From Glycine soja (lineage: Eukaryota > Streptophyta > Magnoliopsida > Fabales > Fabaceae): a stretch of DNA of 64,000 bases. Both the position numbers and the translations under genes were made by a program. Shown piece after piece: positions 39,326-50,879 of this stretch. The stretch is taken from contig NC_041016.1 in the NCBI RefSeq assembly GCF_004193775.1, positions 10,689,395 through 10,753,394 on the forward strand, written 5' to 3'. The first letter of the stretch is position 1. Each line of letters starts with the position of its first letter. The notes beneath the pieces are model-generated. The model searched no databases. It worked only from the letters and a program-made list of their open reading frames with translations, and had not been told where the DNA came from.

Positions 39326-40296
39326 GCTGCGCATTCTGCAACTTCAAATTTGGGGGGAACTTCAGATTGCAAAGCATCAATCTTGGAGATTATGCCTACT
39401 CCAAATAATTGAAGAATTCTCTTAACTTGTTTATTGTGTGTAAAATAAAAACCAATTTGGTTAGACACATGGAAGAATGTACACTTTATAATTCTCCTGT
39501 TACTAAATATAAGCCTTTTCTGAAAAATTTCAAATTTTTTATAAGACTCTTTCTTAATTATCCATTACATTAATTATATGTTGACCAAAATACTTTTAAT
39601 AGTTTTATTTTATAAATAATAAATGCTACGAATTTTTTATTACTCTCATGAGAATTGTACCATTGAAGAGTTTAATCTTAACAAATTAAAACCTCATTAT
39701 TATTATTTAGGTGGAAAGTAATTAAGTGGAAAAAAGTAATACTATAGTTAGACTTAATAATTTTAAGGATAATTTTTAAAAAATAAACTTAATGCTATAT
39801 TGATTAAATTAATCAACTTTTTTAACAAGTATAAATTAGAGTGTGTTGTAATTGTAACCATCCTCGGTTCTCGTTTTTGTGGGCAAACCAAAAACTTCTC
39901 CATGAAAGAGATGATGTTTCCAGCTACGTAATAAAATATAAACTATTAAGTTGCTAAGAACTTGAAGCAAAGCACACTATAACATAAAAGGGTGGTTTTA
40001 ACATCAACATGTAAAAAGTATATACCCATTGTGAACATATCATATTTCTATTTCAGAAAAAAAGTATATATCCATTTTCATCAGAAAAAGTATATAACAT
40101 GTAAAAAGAGATTATCCCAAAAAATATTTGCATACCAAACAAAAACGATGACATTCGTAAAATGATTCTATAATGTTTTATACTCCTGTGAAGTAACTAC
40201 AAATGATGATTGAGCTTAAATAGTTTCTCGTTGCAAGTGAATGCAATCCAGAAGTAACTAATAGCAGAATAATTAACGAAGATGCTTAACCATATA
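38254..40296. repeat. Duplicated segment, unit 1 (WAKL kinase exon plus NDUFAF7 3' end)
   Basis: Similarity with 41135-43595 begins abruptly at GGTTTGTGGTGGTTGCAT within the transmembrane codons, runs through the kinase exon and its 3' flank, then through a fragment of the last NDUFAF7 exon and about 120 bp of the next intron (40165-40290 against 43465-43590). Confidence 0.8.
39850..39990 (-). pseudogene. NDUFAF7: Duplicated fragment of the last NDUFAF7 exon
   Basis: Minus strand closely matches exon 14 of the gene at 42987-50879: the codons for MEEFGLPTKT and DGY are recognisable, with insertions after FMEE and a changed splice region, and the C-terminal codons are missing. Exon 13 is absent here. 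It is a by-product of the segment duplication and not a gene. Confidence 0.75.
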
Positions 40297-41134
40297 TATT
40301 ACTCTCAACTTTTGAATCACTTGTGATTAGTAAGAGACAAGCCAATCATATCAATCATGAAAGCAATGTTAAAACATCAAAGCATCTAGCTTGCAGGACA
40401 AAAATTTTATGAAAACAATATCGGTATTTCTCATCGGTGCATCAATGCATTGCTCATCAATTTTTTTTATTGTAAATCGAAAAAAACAAAGCAGGCAGAA
40501 TATTAAGTATTGTCTCAAACAAAATCGGTTCATTGATCCTTTGCATTCAATATTATGGCTTCACGCATAGTTCTCTTCTGTGAGTAAGACACGAATAAAA
40601 CTATACAAGGATGTGACTTTGGCTTTCCATTGCATAAGCAGAGGAGGTGAATAATAGCATTAAATGGAATGTAAGGGGAAAGAGATGAAAAAGTGTCAAT
40701 AGAACTGTCACTTTTGTCCTAGGACTTGACCCTCCATAATCGCCCCAGGGGGCCGGGCCTTAGCCCCCTTAATGAGTGGTCCTATAGGGTTACAGTCCCA
40801 CATAATATGGGACCAAGATTAACCCGCAGATCATCCTATCCTATTTTAAAAAGTGATTTTTGTTTTTTTAAAAGCAGAGTACTATGTTTTGTCCTTATTA
40901 AAATGTGTCCATTTATGACTTAACGGGACAAGTTGCCACATGCCCACATGTCTTCCTACTACTAGTAGCACAAATAAAGTTTGGGCTGCAACAAGAGAAA
41001 ATGTTAAGAAATTACTTAGACGAATGACGAATGTTTTCACTAAATTATTGGGGGTTCGTTGCACGTGTTCAATTGTTCATTTCTATTTAAAATGTTGACT
41101 TTGACCCAGATTTTATTGTATTCAGCTGTGAACG
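40297..41134. other. Intergenic sequence between the duplicated units
   Basis: No gene. A short GC-rich patch (40735-40790, with runs of C and G around a small palindrome) stands out from the AT-rich surroundings; its origin is unknown. Confidence 0.4.
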
Positions 41135-42138
41135 GTTTGTGGTGGTTGCATAAACTTATAAGGAAAAAGATGGCAATGAAACGCAAAGAAAAGTTCTTCA
41201 AACAAAATGGAGGGTTGTTGTTAGAACAAAGACTATCTTCTGGTGAAGTTAATGTTGACAAAATTAAACTCTTCAGCTTAAAGGACTTAGAGAAGGCCAC
41301 TAATTACTTTAATATAACTAGAGTACTTGGTAAAGCAGGCCAAGGTACTGTTTACAAAGGGATGCTAGTAGATGGGAAAATTGTTGCAGTGAAAAAATTT
41401 AAGGTCAATGGGAAGGTTGAAGAATTCATCAATGAATTTGTCATTCTTTCACAAATTAACCATAGAAATGTGGTTAAGATGTTGTTTGGAGACGGAAATC
41501 CCTTTGATCGTTTATGAATTCATTCCTAATGGCCTTTATGAATATTTACATGGACAAAATGAGCTACCAATGACATGGGATATGCGTTTGAGAATTGCTT
41601 CTGAAGTTGCTGGAGCTCTATTTTTCTTACACTCAGCTGCTTCTCAGCCCATTTATCATAGAGATGTGAAGTCGACAAATATATAATAATTGGATGAGAA
41701 GTATAAGGCAAAAGTAGCAGACTATGGTGCATCAAGAATGGTTTCCATTGAAGCTACTCATCTCACTACTGCAGTTCAAGGAAGAGTGATGTCTACAGCT
41801 TTGAAGTGGTTCTTGTTGAACTTTTAACAGGGCAAAAGCCAATATCCTCTGTTAAAGAACAAGAACTTAAAAGTTTAGCTCCATATTTTCTTCTCTGTAT
41901 GGCGGAAAATCGTTTGTTTGATATCATTGATGAAAGAGTCATTCAGGAAGGGGAGAAAGAAAACATCATTGTAGTTTCCAATCTAGCAAGAAGATGCTTA
42001 CAATTGAATGGGAAAAAGCGACCAACCATGAAAGTGACATTAGAATTGGAAAGTATCCAAAAACTGGAAAAACAATCTAATGCACAAGAGCACCATGAAG
42101 AACTTGAGCTTGCTGGAATTGAAGATAGCCAAATTTGA
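41135..42138 (+). pseudogene. WAKL receptor kinase pseudogene 2
   Basis: A copy of exon 3 of the WAKL gene, cut off at the duplication breakpoint so that it lacks the ectodomain and half of the membrane helix. GKAGQG (first family Gly changed to Ala in GKGGQG) and VAVKKF are still present. Frameshifts occur at about 41480 (RNVVK to LGCC), TAATAA interrupts NILLD (41684-41690), and about 55 bp covering [10 protein letters not shown] are deleted near 41782. The C-lobe is open again from 41806 to 42138. Not functional. Confidence 0.9.
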
Positions 42139-42257
42139 GGGTGCGCATTCTACAACTTTAAATTCAGGGCAAACTTCAGACAGCAAAGCATCAACCTTGG
42201 AGATTATGCCTCTTATCAAATAATTGTTGGATTTTCTTAACTTGTTTTGTTGTGGGT

Positions 42258-42259
<2 letters not shown>

Positions 42260-42324
<65 letters not shown>
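42260..42324. repeat. (AT)n microsatellite
   Basis: About 32 AT units downstream of WAKL pseudogene 2. It explains the long Tyr-Ile repeat readable on the minus strand. Confidence 0.95.
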
Positions 42325-42326
<2 letters not shown>

Positions 42327-42986
42327 AACCATTTTGGTTAGACACATGGAAGAATGTAACTTTCAAAAGCATAATTGTTGAGAGCAAAATGATGGTATGA
42401 TAGAACCTCGTTCCTTGTAAGCTATTCAAGGAGGTAGCTTAAAACTCTGAAAAATAGCCAATCTTTTTATCATAACTTAAATTATCCTCCTATGAGTTTT
42501 CATCTTTTAACTTGTTCATATGAAAATAGACTCAGAATTTTCCAACAAGTATTCATTTGCTTAGAACAAATAAAAAAAATGAAGTCATGACTCTTCGAAA
42601 GCTTATAACCACATCCCATTCACTCTCCTTGGCTAATTTCCCTCAACACTTCAAAGCTTATATTATTTGATAGAGACAACTTGCAGTATATAGTACAAAG
42701 TACTAACAAATACGACAACAAAAATTAAGATCTTTACAACTCATTATTCTAAAACCTACATAAAATGTCTATCTTACAATTAAATCAGACAATTTCTGGG
42801 GCTTCAGAGAGGAGGGCTACATGTCCAAGGCAAAATTTCCCAACGACAGTATATGACCACGTTATATTTTTGAAATTCATTTATGGTCATAGACCATGAA
42901 ATAATGGTATACACGTAACATGTATAATCTCAATAAAGCACCCGTGTCACGTTCTTGTGAATGCAAGTACTAGTATTGAGCATGAC
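42325..42986. other. Region between WAKL pseudogene 2 and NDUFAF7
   Basis: Convergent 3' flanks; nothing else recognised. Confidence 0.4.
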
Positions 42987-45900
42987 TTACTTAATATTGT
43001 GTGTAGGGACACTAAGATAAAATTTGGTATTCTTGAAGTCATCCAAGAGTGGGTTGTATCCATCCTTGGTTCTTGTTTTTGTGGGCAAACCAAACTCCTC
43101 CATGAAAGATGATGATTCCAGCTACATCAAATATAAACCATTAAGCTAGAGAACATTTAATTACTGAGATCTTGAAGCAAAGCACATCTGGTATTGCCTC
43201 ATCAAATAATAGAAATGTTGGAAATTACCGTAATTGTTCTTCTTTTCTTTCCTTTTTTTGATGAATGATCACCATGAAGTTTTAGCCACCCAGAACAATA
43301 ATGATCAATTTGTTCCAAGAGCCAAAAGTCTGTAGGAAAAAAGATATCAGCGTCACCCTGCAAAAGATAAACACATGCTTTATTACAACCATGTAGTTTT
43401 AGAAGTTCAGGAAGAAATTGTTCTATGTAAGATCATCACTAATATAAGACAGCATGCATAATTAGTTTTGTACTCCTGTGAAGTAACTACAAATCATGAT
43501 TGAGCTTAAATAGTTTCTTGTTGCAAGTGAATGCAACAAAATGAGCCGGAAATAATTACTAACAAAATAATTAACCAAGATGCTTAACCATTATTAAGCT
43601 GAACTATTGGATATCAGGCTCTTTCTGTTATACTACCATGGAAATATGGGATTCAAGATTCAACAGCTTTTTAAGATTATTGTAAGGAAATACATGTTTG
43701 TCTCAAGTTACAAATAGAGTATCCTCTAATCATGTATGGCACCAGATGAAGTGAATGAGTGAGAATATGGAAAATATGTTGAAAAGGAAAGAAGCTAGTG
43801 ATAAGCTGAACCTTTGCCTCCATATAACTATCATAATCTAAGCTGCTCCCATCTTTCTGCATTCATAAGGAAAACTCAGTTAATTAAAATTCTCTCTAAA
43901 GTTTACAAGATGTGAAAACAAACAACTGCAGTTTTGTTAAAAGTATAACAATAATATACTTTAGTTGAAACCAATGGAGCTCTTTCACCAGGTATCTTCA
44001 CATCAGGTAGGTAGCTGAAATCAGAAGCAATCAAAGACATCTTTGGTAGCACCTCATGGAGAACCTCAAGTAATTTCTGGAAAAGTGAAAGGATAATAAA
44101 TGCAATAATCAATTTATACATTAGTGACTTAGGGAAGATTTAAGAGATTCTTACCAAGCAACCAGTCGGCAGCCAACATCTACGTGGTTTTGGGTAAACC
44201 TTAGACCAAATGCTTTTCATAGTAGATGCTGCAGTGCTCTGAGTTGTTTTGGTTTTATCCAAGTCCATGATCTCAACACAACGTGTAATTAGTGAGTCTT
44301 GCAACGGCTTGTATAACTCGCTGAATGTTTCCCTATTAAAGGTAGAAAATGGTTGGTGACGTGTAATTCTCATTTAGGTTGCATAAAAGAGGCCACGGAA
44401 TAATGTTATGATTTAATAATCACTGATATGATAAAAAGAGAACATCTTTCTTCTTTTTTATTTTGTGGTCGCTTATGTTGAAATAGAGAAAAACAGATGC
44501 AAAAGATGCTGAAACTGTCTTGACTACACAAGGAAGTCTGTCTTTTATAGACTTAATACAATAAATACAAATTATAACAGAGGTGATTAAAAAAATTATT
44601 TGTGATAGAATCAGCATTTTCATGCCGATGGATATCTTTGAGAATTAATGATATACTATTCAATATTTTAAGACACCAACAGTATCAACTAATTTTGTAT
44701 CCAACAATGAACAAAATACACAACTAAGATTATAATGTTTCTGTCTAAGACATAAAAGTACAATCAGAATGTAATTAAAATTATAGATAATAAAAGTGAA
44801 TTATCCAGAAGAAAATCTACTATTAGAAAAGTGTCAGTCACACTGAAAAAAAGAGACACAACAAAAGAGGTGACTAATGGTGTTTCAAATTTTTGGGAAC
44901 CCAATGCAGCATAGTGTCAAGACAGGTCGTGGAGGATGGTACCGCTCTGATACCATGTTGAAAGAGAGAAAAATAGATGCAAGAGATGTTGAAATAGTGT
45001 CTTGAGTTGACTACGCAACAAAGTCCATTTTATACAGCCTTCAGGCAACAATAAATACAAATAAATATAGGAGATAACACCCTATTTAGGGTAAAATATG
45101 TTTTAGGTCCCTCTAAAATTACTAATGTTCGAATTTGGTCTCTCTAAAATTTTACCTATGATTTTGGTCCCTCTAATTTTATGTATTTTTTTCATTTTAA
45201 GCGCTATCTAAACCAGTTTTACCTTGTATAAAGAGCTATCGAAAGCATTTTAAGGACCAAAAGTGATACATTTCAAATTTTGAAGGATGAAAAAAATACT
45301 TTTTAAAATGAGAGGGACGAAAATAATACAAAAATTTTTAGACCGATCAAATTCGAGCAATAGTCATTTTAGAAGGACCTAAAACATGTTACCCCCCTAT
45401 TTACATGATATGATAGGCCTACAACTACAAAGGTCATCTAGGATACTCTAAAATATTCCAAGATACAAAAAATATCATCAGATATTTATGAGATTTTCTA
45501 ACAGATACTACCTAATGAAGCACTTGAATATGTGCCAAGGGGTATGTGCACTTGTAAGATCAGCGTCCACACATAAAGCTGAGACTTACTGGTCATGTTG
45601 CCTCTCAACCCAGACTTCCATCCATGAGGAAATTTGATTCTCTGCATAGATAAGATCATGCGGAAGATTATCAAGTACCTACACGAAGTAAATTAATTGT
45701 TGTGAAATATCTAAATAATAATAACTATAAAAATACCTCATTAATGAGAGAAAAAACAGGGGCAGAATATCATTTCTAGTCTGCAACATTTTAATACCTA
45801 GATTCATAGCAACGCACTCATAATTGTTTGATTTTTGTGATGCATTTGTATTGACAATGGCAGATGGCCAAATGCCAGATCTTAGCTTCTAAAGGAGAAC

Positions 45901-48900
45901 TACCAGCACAAGTGTTTAATGCCAAAAACTGTCCAATGGCACCTGGTTGAACTTCGAGAACAGGCTAGTCAGCACTCGCATGGTTCCTAATACTGTCCAT
46001 TATCATACATGTTGTGGCAGACCATTTCACTAATAGCAGTTCAAGTGCTGCAATAACAGCTAACAGTCGCTATATATTGGCAAAAACCCAAGTCCCACAT
46101 CGGCTAAAGATAAAGCCAAGTAAGAGTATATAAGTGAGGGGAAACTCTCACCCCTTGAGCTAGCTTTTGGGGTTGAGTTAGGCCTAAACTCACATTCTAA
46201 GATTCTAAGACTATATTACAGGCAGTCCAATTCCCTAACCTTGCTAAAATTCATCATACATTGGGCTGCACCAAATTAAGGGATTTAGGTTCATCATACA
46301 AACTAATTTAGGCATTTGAAATCACATTGAAAGTCAAGCACTCAAGCATCATAGAAAGCATCACAGAAGCTTGCTCAGTTGAAACCATATTAGTCAATAG
46401 TTCCCTATAGCATAATAGCAGAGCAAAGCGGCCATGGGCAGCTATGGGATTCAAATAGTAAAGGGTTCAATAGCGACCACTGCAACCAAAATAGTGGCTT
46501 TTTATTCTCTATTGTGACACTACCATGATATAGGCTTCAAAATCCCTTTTTACCCCCTAAAACATCATTGTTTAGGGACTTTAGAGATGCAAAATGTGAT
46601 TTCTCCCCCATTTAGTAATGCATTATTTGCTTCAGAAACATAATAGGATTTGAAACTCTTCTCCCGTGACCATTCCACAAGTCCTTTTCCTTTACTGGAA
46701 AAAATATTTGAACTGGAGGACATAAAAGCTTCTCAATTATAAAACACACCTCAAGCATTATTACCCAACATGGTTGTTGCTCCACCTGCCCTGTAAAGGA
46801 GGAAACAATGGTATTAGCATTATTTCATAAACTTATCTTTGACACACTGCAAACAAGTCCCCACACATTTCCAAAAAAGAGCCCTGAAGTTTAAGAAATT
46901 TAACTTTTAAGGGAAAAATAGGTATACAATTGAGCTCCATGTACCATAACAATTCATTGCCTTCCACTAACCCCTTGTTTGTAGCATTTTTTATAACCTA
47001 TGTTAGTAAATTGATCAATGGCCCCACTACAGGGTAGCTTAATCTTTAGATTCTGAATCACTTTAGAAGCCACAATAAAATTTATGTAATTCAGCAGAAT
47101 TATAATAGCATCCTACCCCATCCAATCCGGTCAGCAGCATCACGACATTCTACCCTGAACTTTGGTATATGGCTGCGCACTTCACCAACAGTTTCTCTTT
47201 GCACCTCAGCAAGTGAAGGACTAATCTCAACTGAGCTGTAGTTAAAAAATGGTATGGCAATTCAGATGTGAATCATATGATTTCAATGAAAGATAGGTAC
47301 AGAAGACAAACTTACTAAAATAGTGAATCTACTCAGGCATGGATCCATATATACAGTGAGGGGGGCAAGTGACAACTGCCCCCACTAACTTTTTAACATT
47401 TAATATAACTATAAATTGTTATTATAATTTGAAATGCAGTAAAAATTCATAATATGAATATTGTCCCACAAATCTACTCAAAGTCTAATTATTTTCTCCC
47501 TCTCAATTAGACATTCACAATATTCTCTCTCTTGTTTCCTTTGGGTATGCATTTTATACACTTTTCCCGCGAGGCTGCAACTACCAATGCAATCATTTCA
47601 AACTACCTTTCTTTTATTTTTATACTTGAATTTTTTAACTGTCAATCCCTTTCAATCCACCTCACTTTATCACTCTCTTTACATTGAATTTCAAAGGTTA
47701 AAAATGGGATTCATATAAAAAATAATCTCATATCATATCTCAATGAAATTAGAACTCCCAAATTAAAGATTGACCCTAAATAGAAGTTACTAATGGGAGA
47801 ATTATGCAACATAGAAAGATGAAGTACACAGACAATAGGGGTACAGAAAATATAAGCACAGCCCACTATCCCAACAAAAAAAATTAAAAACTGTGTCTAG
47901 CACTATAATTTGGTTTTATAATAAAATATATATTACATTGAGTATCAAGGCACGTACATGTAAGTCATACTGTTATAAACTTTTGCAGGAGCATTCAACA
48001 TTATGTAATCCATTATACCCTTGGCACATGTTCCAGATCCACCACCAATTTCATATATCTGATTGCAAATTAGAGGATTGTATCAAATACTGGTTGAAGT
48101 AATAAAAAGTAACAGCCTGCGTAAATAAGATAAATTTATGATGCTTTCTACATTATTATCAAAAACGAAATATGAGGCTTACATAGATAATAAAAATGAA
48201 TGAAAAAAACTTATATAGAACTGAAACATTATCTAATAAGTGGTTTAGTGCAGAATAGCAGCATAATGCAGGGCTCTCATAAGCTCAGCTGCTGGATGAA
48301 GAGACAAATTTAGATTCGGGAAAAAGACCAGATGAACCTACGCAAGAAACAACGATCAAATGCAACAAGATTGCAATACACTTACTTTTAGAGGCACAGA
48401 GAAATTTGCAGTGCGCATGATGGCTTCAGCAATAGCATGAGCATACCAAGGCTACAAAAGCAAATATATAAATAAATAAACATAAAAGAGCTATAACACT
48501 GCATTGACACACATGATTCAAAATTTTTGAAAAATAAATATATTATTTATGATTCTACAGATGTTTCAAGCACCAGAAAGTAATTTCATTATAATTTGAT
48601 GTGCTTACCAAAAATACTGTACAAATTCTGAAAAATTGCACACCATCCCATGTCCAACATGTGCCTGATTTTGCATTTAGATTCCAATGATGAATTGGGT
48701 GAACTGAACATGGTAGGGAGAATTTGGTAGGCAATACACAGGATGGCTGAGAGAATTTTGTAACTATAATTTCAACATCCAATTATTCCTTGTGGGTTTT
48801 GTAGTTATGGGGAATTGAATTCAGACTTGGTCCTTCAGTCCTATTGTTTGTGTGATACCTAGCTTAATTTTTCTTACTATCAATTTTAACTTAGATTTCT

Positions 48901-50879
48901 TTAGTGTTAACCTACAAATTCAAATGTCTCATTATGTAGCCAGACAGGATAAAATATCCATTTTCTTGAAAACCTAGTCAATTCTCGCCAAGACTTTCCC
49001 TAGATGCATCCATCTTAGCACCCCAAATTTGCAGGTAATGCTCACAGCCCCAAAAAAGACACCAATTGATCCTTTAAATCTATTTCTATTGTTTGCAGCC
49101 CCTGTTGACAATAAGGTTGAGCTTGACCATGATAATATCTCTTAAAGAATAGACGTTCATGGAAACTATAAATTCTTGATTAAATAAAACATAACAATTT
49201 TCTTCATAGCAAACTGAGAACCATAAAAATCACATTCTGAGTCATATTATTGATTTTATATATTAAGGACTAGAAACTTTTTTATCCCATAGAGTGTACC
49301 TTAAAAAGTTCCACTGGTGTAAACCATGATATGTCACTCTGCTTGTAAATATTATCCAAGTACTTCATATAAGCTTTCCGGCCTGAAATATGTCACCACT
49401 CTACTACATGAGTACAAACCACAGAAAATTTAAAGTTATAATCAGTGTTAAATTGAGTTAGTCAGCTTCTTAAACTAACAGCAGGTATTGGAACTAAATT
49501 TATAATAATTTGGGAATTTTAAGAAGTTCTATGTTTTGCCTTTAATCCAGAGAACTGACAAACTGTCTGGACTGAAATAATATGAAAGCAGAATATTGAA
49601 AAGCCAATTCCCCAGACTAAATATTTACAACCGACAGTCAAAAATTAGCAAACAATCAATCTCAATAGGGTAAAGTACACTCACCCTCCTTCAGGCAAAG
49701 TAAAATATTAACCCCATTTTCTGCTATAAATAAGGGAACAGCCGATGTCATTATTTGCAGGATACAACAGCTCTGCCTGAACAAAATCAAAAGGCTAAAA
49801 AACTGCATCATGTAATCCAAACTAATAAAACCTTCTGGCTATTATTTCCATACTCGCATCAACTTCCTACTCCTTTCTCTCTCGAAAACAATCTCACCAT
49901 CCCCAACTTTTATCAACCTCCTACTTTCCTCCACCAGAATCTGAGGCACGTATTAGAGCCTCAAACTGGTTTGGTTCACATTTCAGCATTGGTGGGTCTT
50001 GAACTTTGAAATTTGTGGTGCCCTATTAGATAACTGTCACACTATTCACATTTCACAGTTCAACAGCCAGGATTGCTAAAGATTTAAACTAAAACGTCTG
50101 TCTGTTATGGCAAGTTCGAGTTACCAATAGTTAGAGACATGAATTAGAAAGTAGTTAAGTATATATATATATAAAAAAAAGTAAATTACACTAACACCCT
50201 CTAAGGTTTCTTTAAATTACACATAAGTCCCTCCCTTATGTATGATGGGTGTAATATTTTTCAAAACAATTAAGGGGGTTAATGTAAAGTATAATGGGTG
50301 TCAGTGTAATGTTTTCCAATCAATTAACCGGGTTAGCATAGGGATAAAAAAATGTGATTTCCAATTAAGCACGTGGAGTACGCAGTTTAGCCTTATTAAT
50401 TATCAACATTCAACAAACATATTACTGCAGTATTAAATTCTCAAAAATCAAATAACTAAGATAACAGATAAACGAATGCAAGGAGCAGCACCTTGAAGTT
50501 GGTTGAACTTAATAGCATTAGGAAGAACTCCAACGGACCGCGATCTTTGGGAGAAGTAGCCATGTAACGGATGGTAGAGTGCAGAATGAATAAAATCCCG
50601 AACCTGTTCGATAATTGAAGGAACAACAGTGGCTGCGGCGCAGGCATCGCTTTGAATTTTGAATGTATGAGAAAGAGAACGGATCACTTACCAGAACGGG
50701 CTTGTCGCCGACAATGTGGGTGGAGTAGAGGGCTTCCAGTGGAGGGGCACACACTGGATTTGGGAATCGGGAAAGAGAAACGGCGTTAGGTCAGTAAAGA
50801 GAGAAAAGGGAAAAGAGAGAGTAATAGTACCTTTGGAAGCGAGGGAAATGAGAGGAAAGGTGCGAGTGCGAGAAAGCAT
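42987..50879 (-). CDS. NDUFAF7: Mitochondrial NDUFAF7-type arginine methyltransferase, 14 exons
   Basis: SAM-dependent methyltransferase (MidA/DUF185 family) that in other eukaryotes dimethylates a core subunit early in complex I assembly. Exons: 50879-50831, 50753-50692, 50603-50492, 49382-49300, 48451-48386, 48058-47958, 47235-47117, 46790-46750, 45678-45590, 44332-44155, 44076-43960, 43856-43812, 43357-43229, 43121-42987. All have GT/AG borders and the phases add up to 1326 nt, 441 residues. The Arg/Ser-rich N-terminus suits mitochondrial targeting. Motifs: HPLHGYFSQRS, the SAM-binding EIGGGSGTCAKG (127-138), SVEISPSLAE, MLEVLDNLPHDLIY, WLPTGCL, MSLIASDFSYLPD, PGERAPLVSTK, GDADIFFPTDF. It resembles the single Arabidopsis homologue along its full length. 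Introns host several transposon remnants. Confidence 0.93.
44476..45503 (-). mobile_element. Copia remnant in NDUFAF7 intron 9
   Basis: A second LTR-like sequence starting TGTTGAAA(T/G)AGAGAAAAA occurs at 44476 and 44956. The right one ends CTAACA at 45503 and, on the minus strand, is followed directly by TGGTATCAGAGC (44955-44944), a Copia primer site. The left copy fades after about 120 bp. The interior (about 320 bp) has no pol domain. The right LTR contains a nested MITE (45089-45394); without it the LTR is about 233 bp. No matching target duplication was found. Confidence 0.7.
45089..45394. mobile_element. 306-bp Mutator-like MITE with 9-bp target duplication
   Basis: Terminal inverted repeats start GGGTAA.ATATGTTTTAGGTCC and stay similar for about 50 bp (seen again as ggacctaaaacatgttaccc at the right end). 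A perfect 9-bp duplication ccctattta lies at 45080-45088 and 45395-45403, the size made by Mutator-type transposases. Confidence 0.85.
46075..46210 (+). mobile_element. 136-bp solo LTR (TRIM-like) in NDUFAF7 intron 8
   Basis: Begins TATTGG (expected TGTTGG) and ends CTAAGA, with a 5-bp direct repeat ctata at 46070-46074 and 46211-46215. The middle carries gtcccacatcgg, TATATAAG, and ctctcaccccttgagctagc ... ggttgagttagg, a sequence set I recall from very small legume LTRs. No internal region is present. Confidence 0.65.
46092..46134 (+). promoter_or_regulatory. USE plus TATA pair at snRNA-type spacing
   Basis: GTCCCACATCG (46092-46102) equals the upstream sequence element of plant U-snRNA genes. 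TATATAAG follows at 46127-46134, leaving a 24-bp gap. In plant snRNA genes a spacing of this order marks RNA polymerase III promoters (U6-type), while about 10 bp more marks polymerase II. Activity is inferred only. Confidence 0.4.
50181..50314. mobile_element. Small MITE in NDUFAF7 intron 3
   Basis: Imperfect inverted ends: attacactaacaccc on the left, gggtgtcagtgtaat on the right, about 130 bp apart. Target duplication not resolved. Confidence 0.45.

Noticed and set aside
42040..42429. Minus-strand frame with a long Tyr-Ile repeat
   Set aside because: It is translation of the (AT)n microsatellite.
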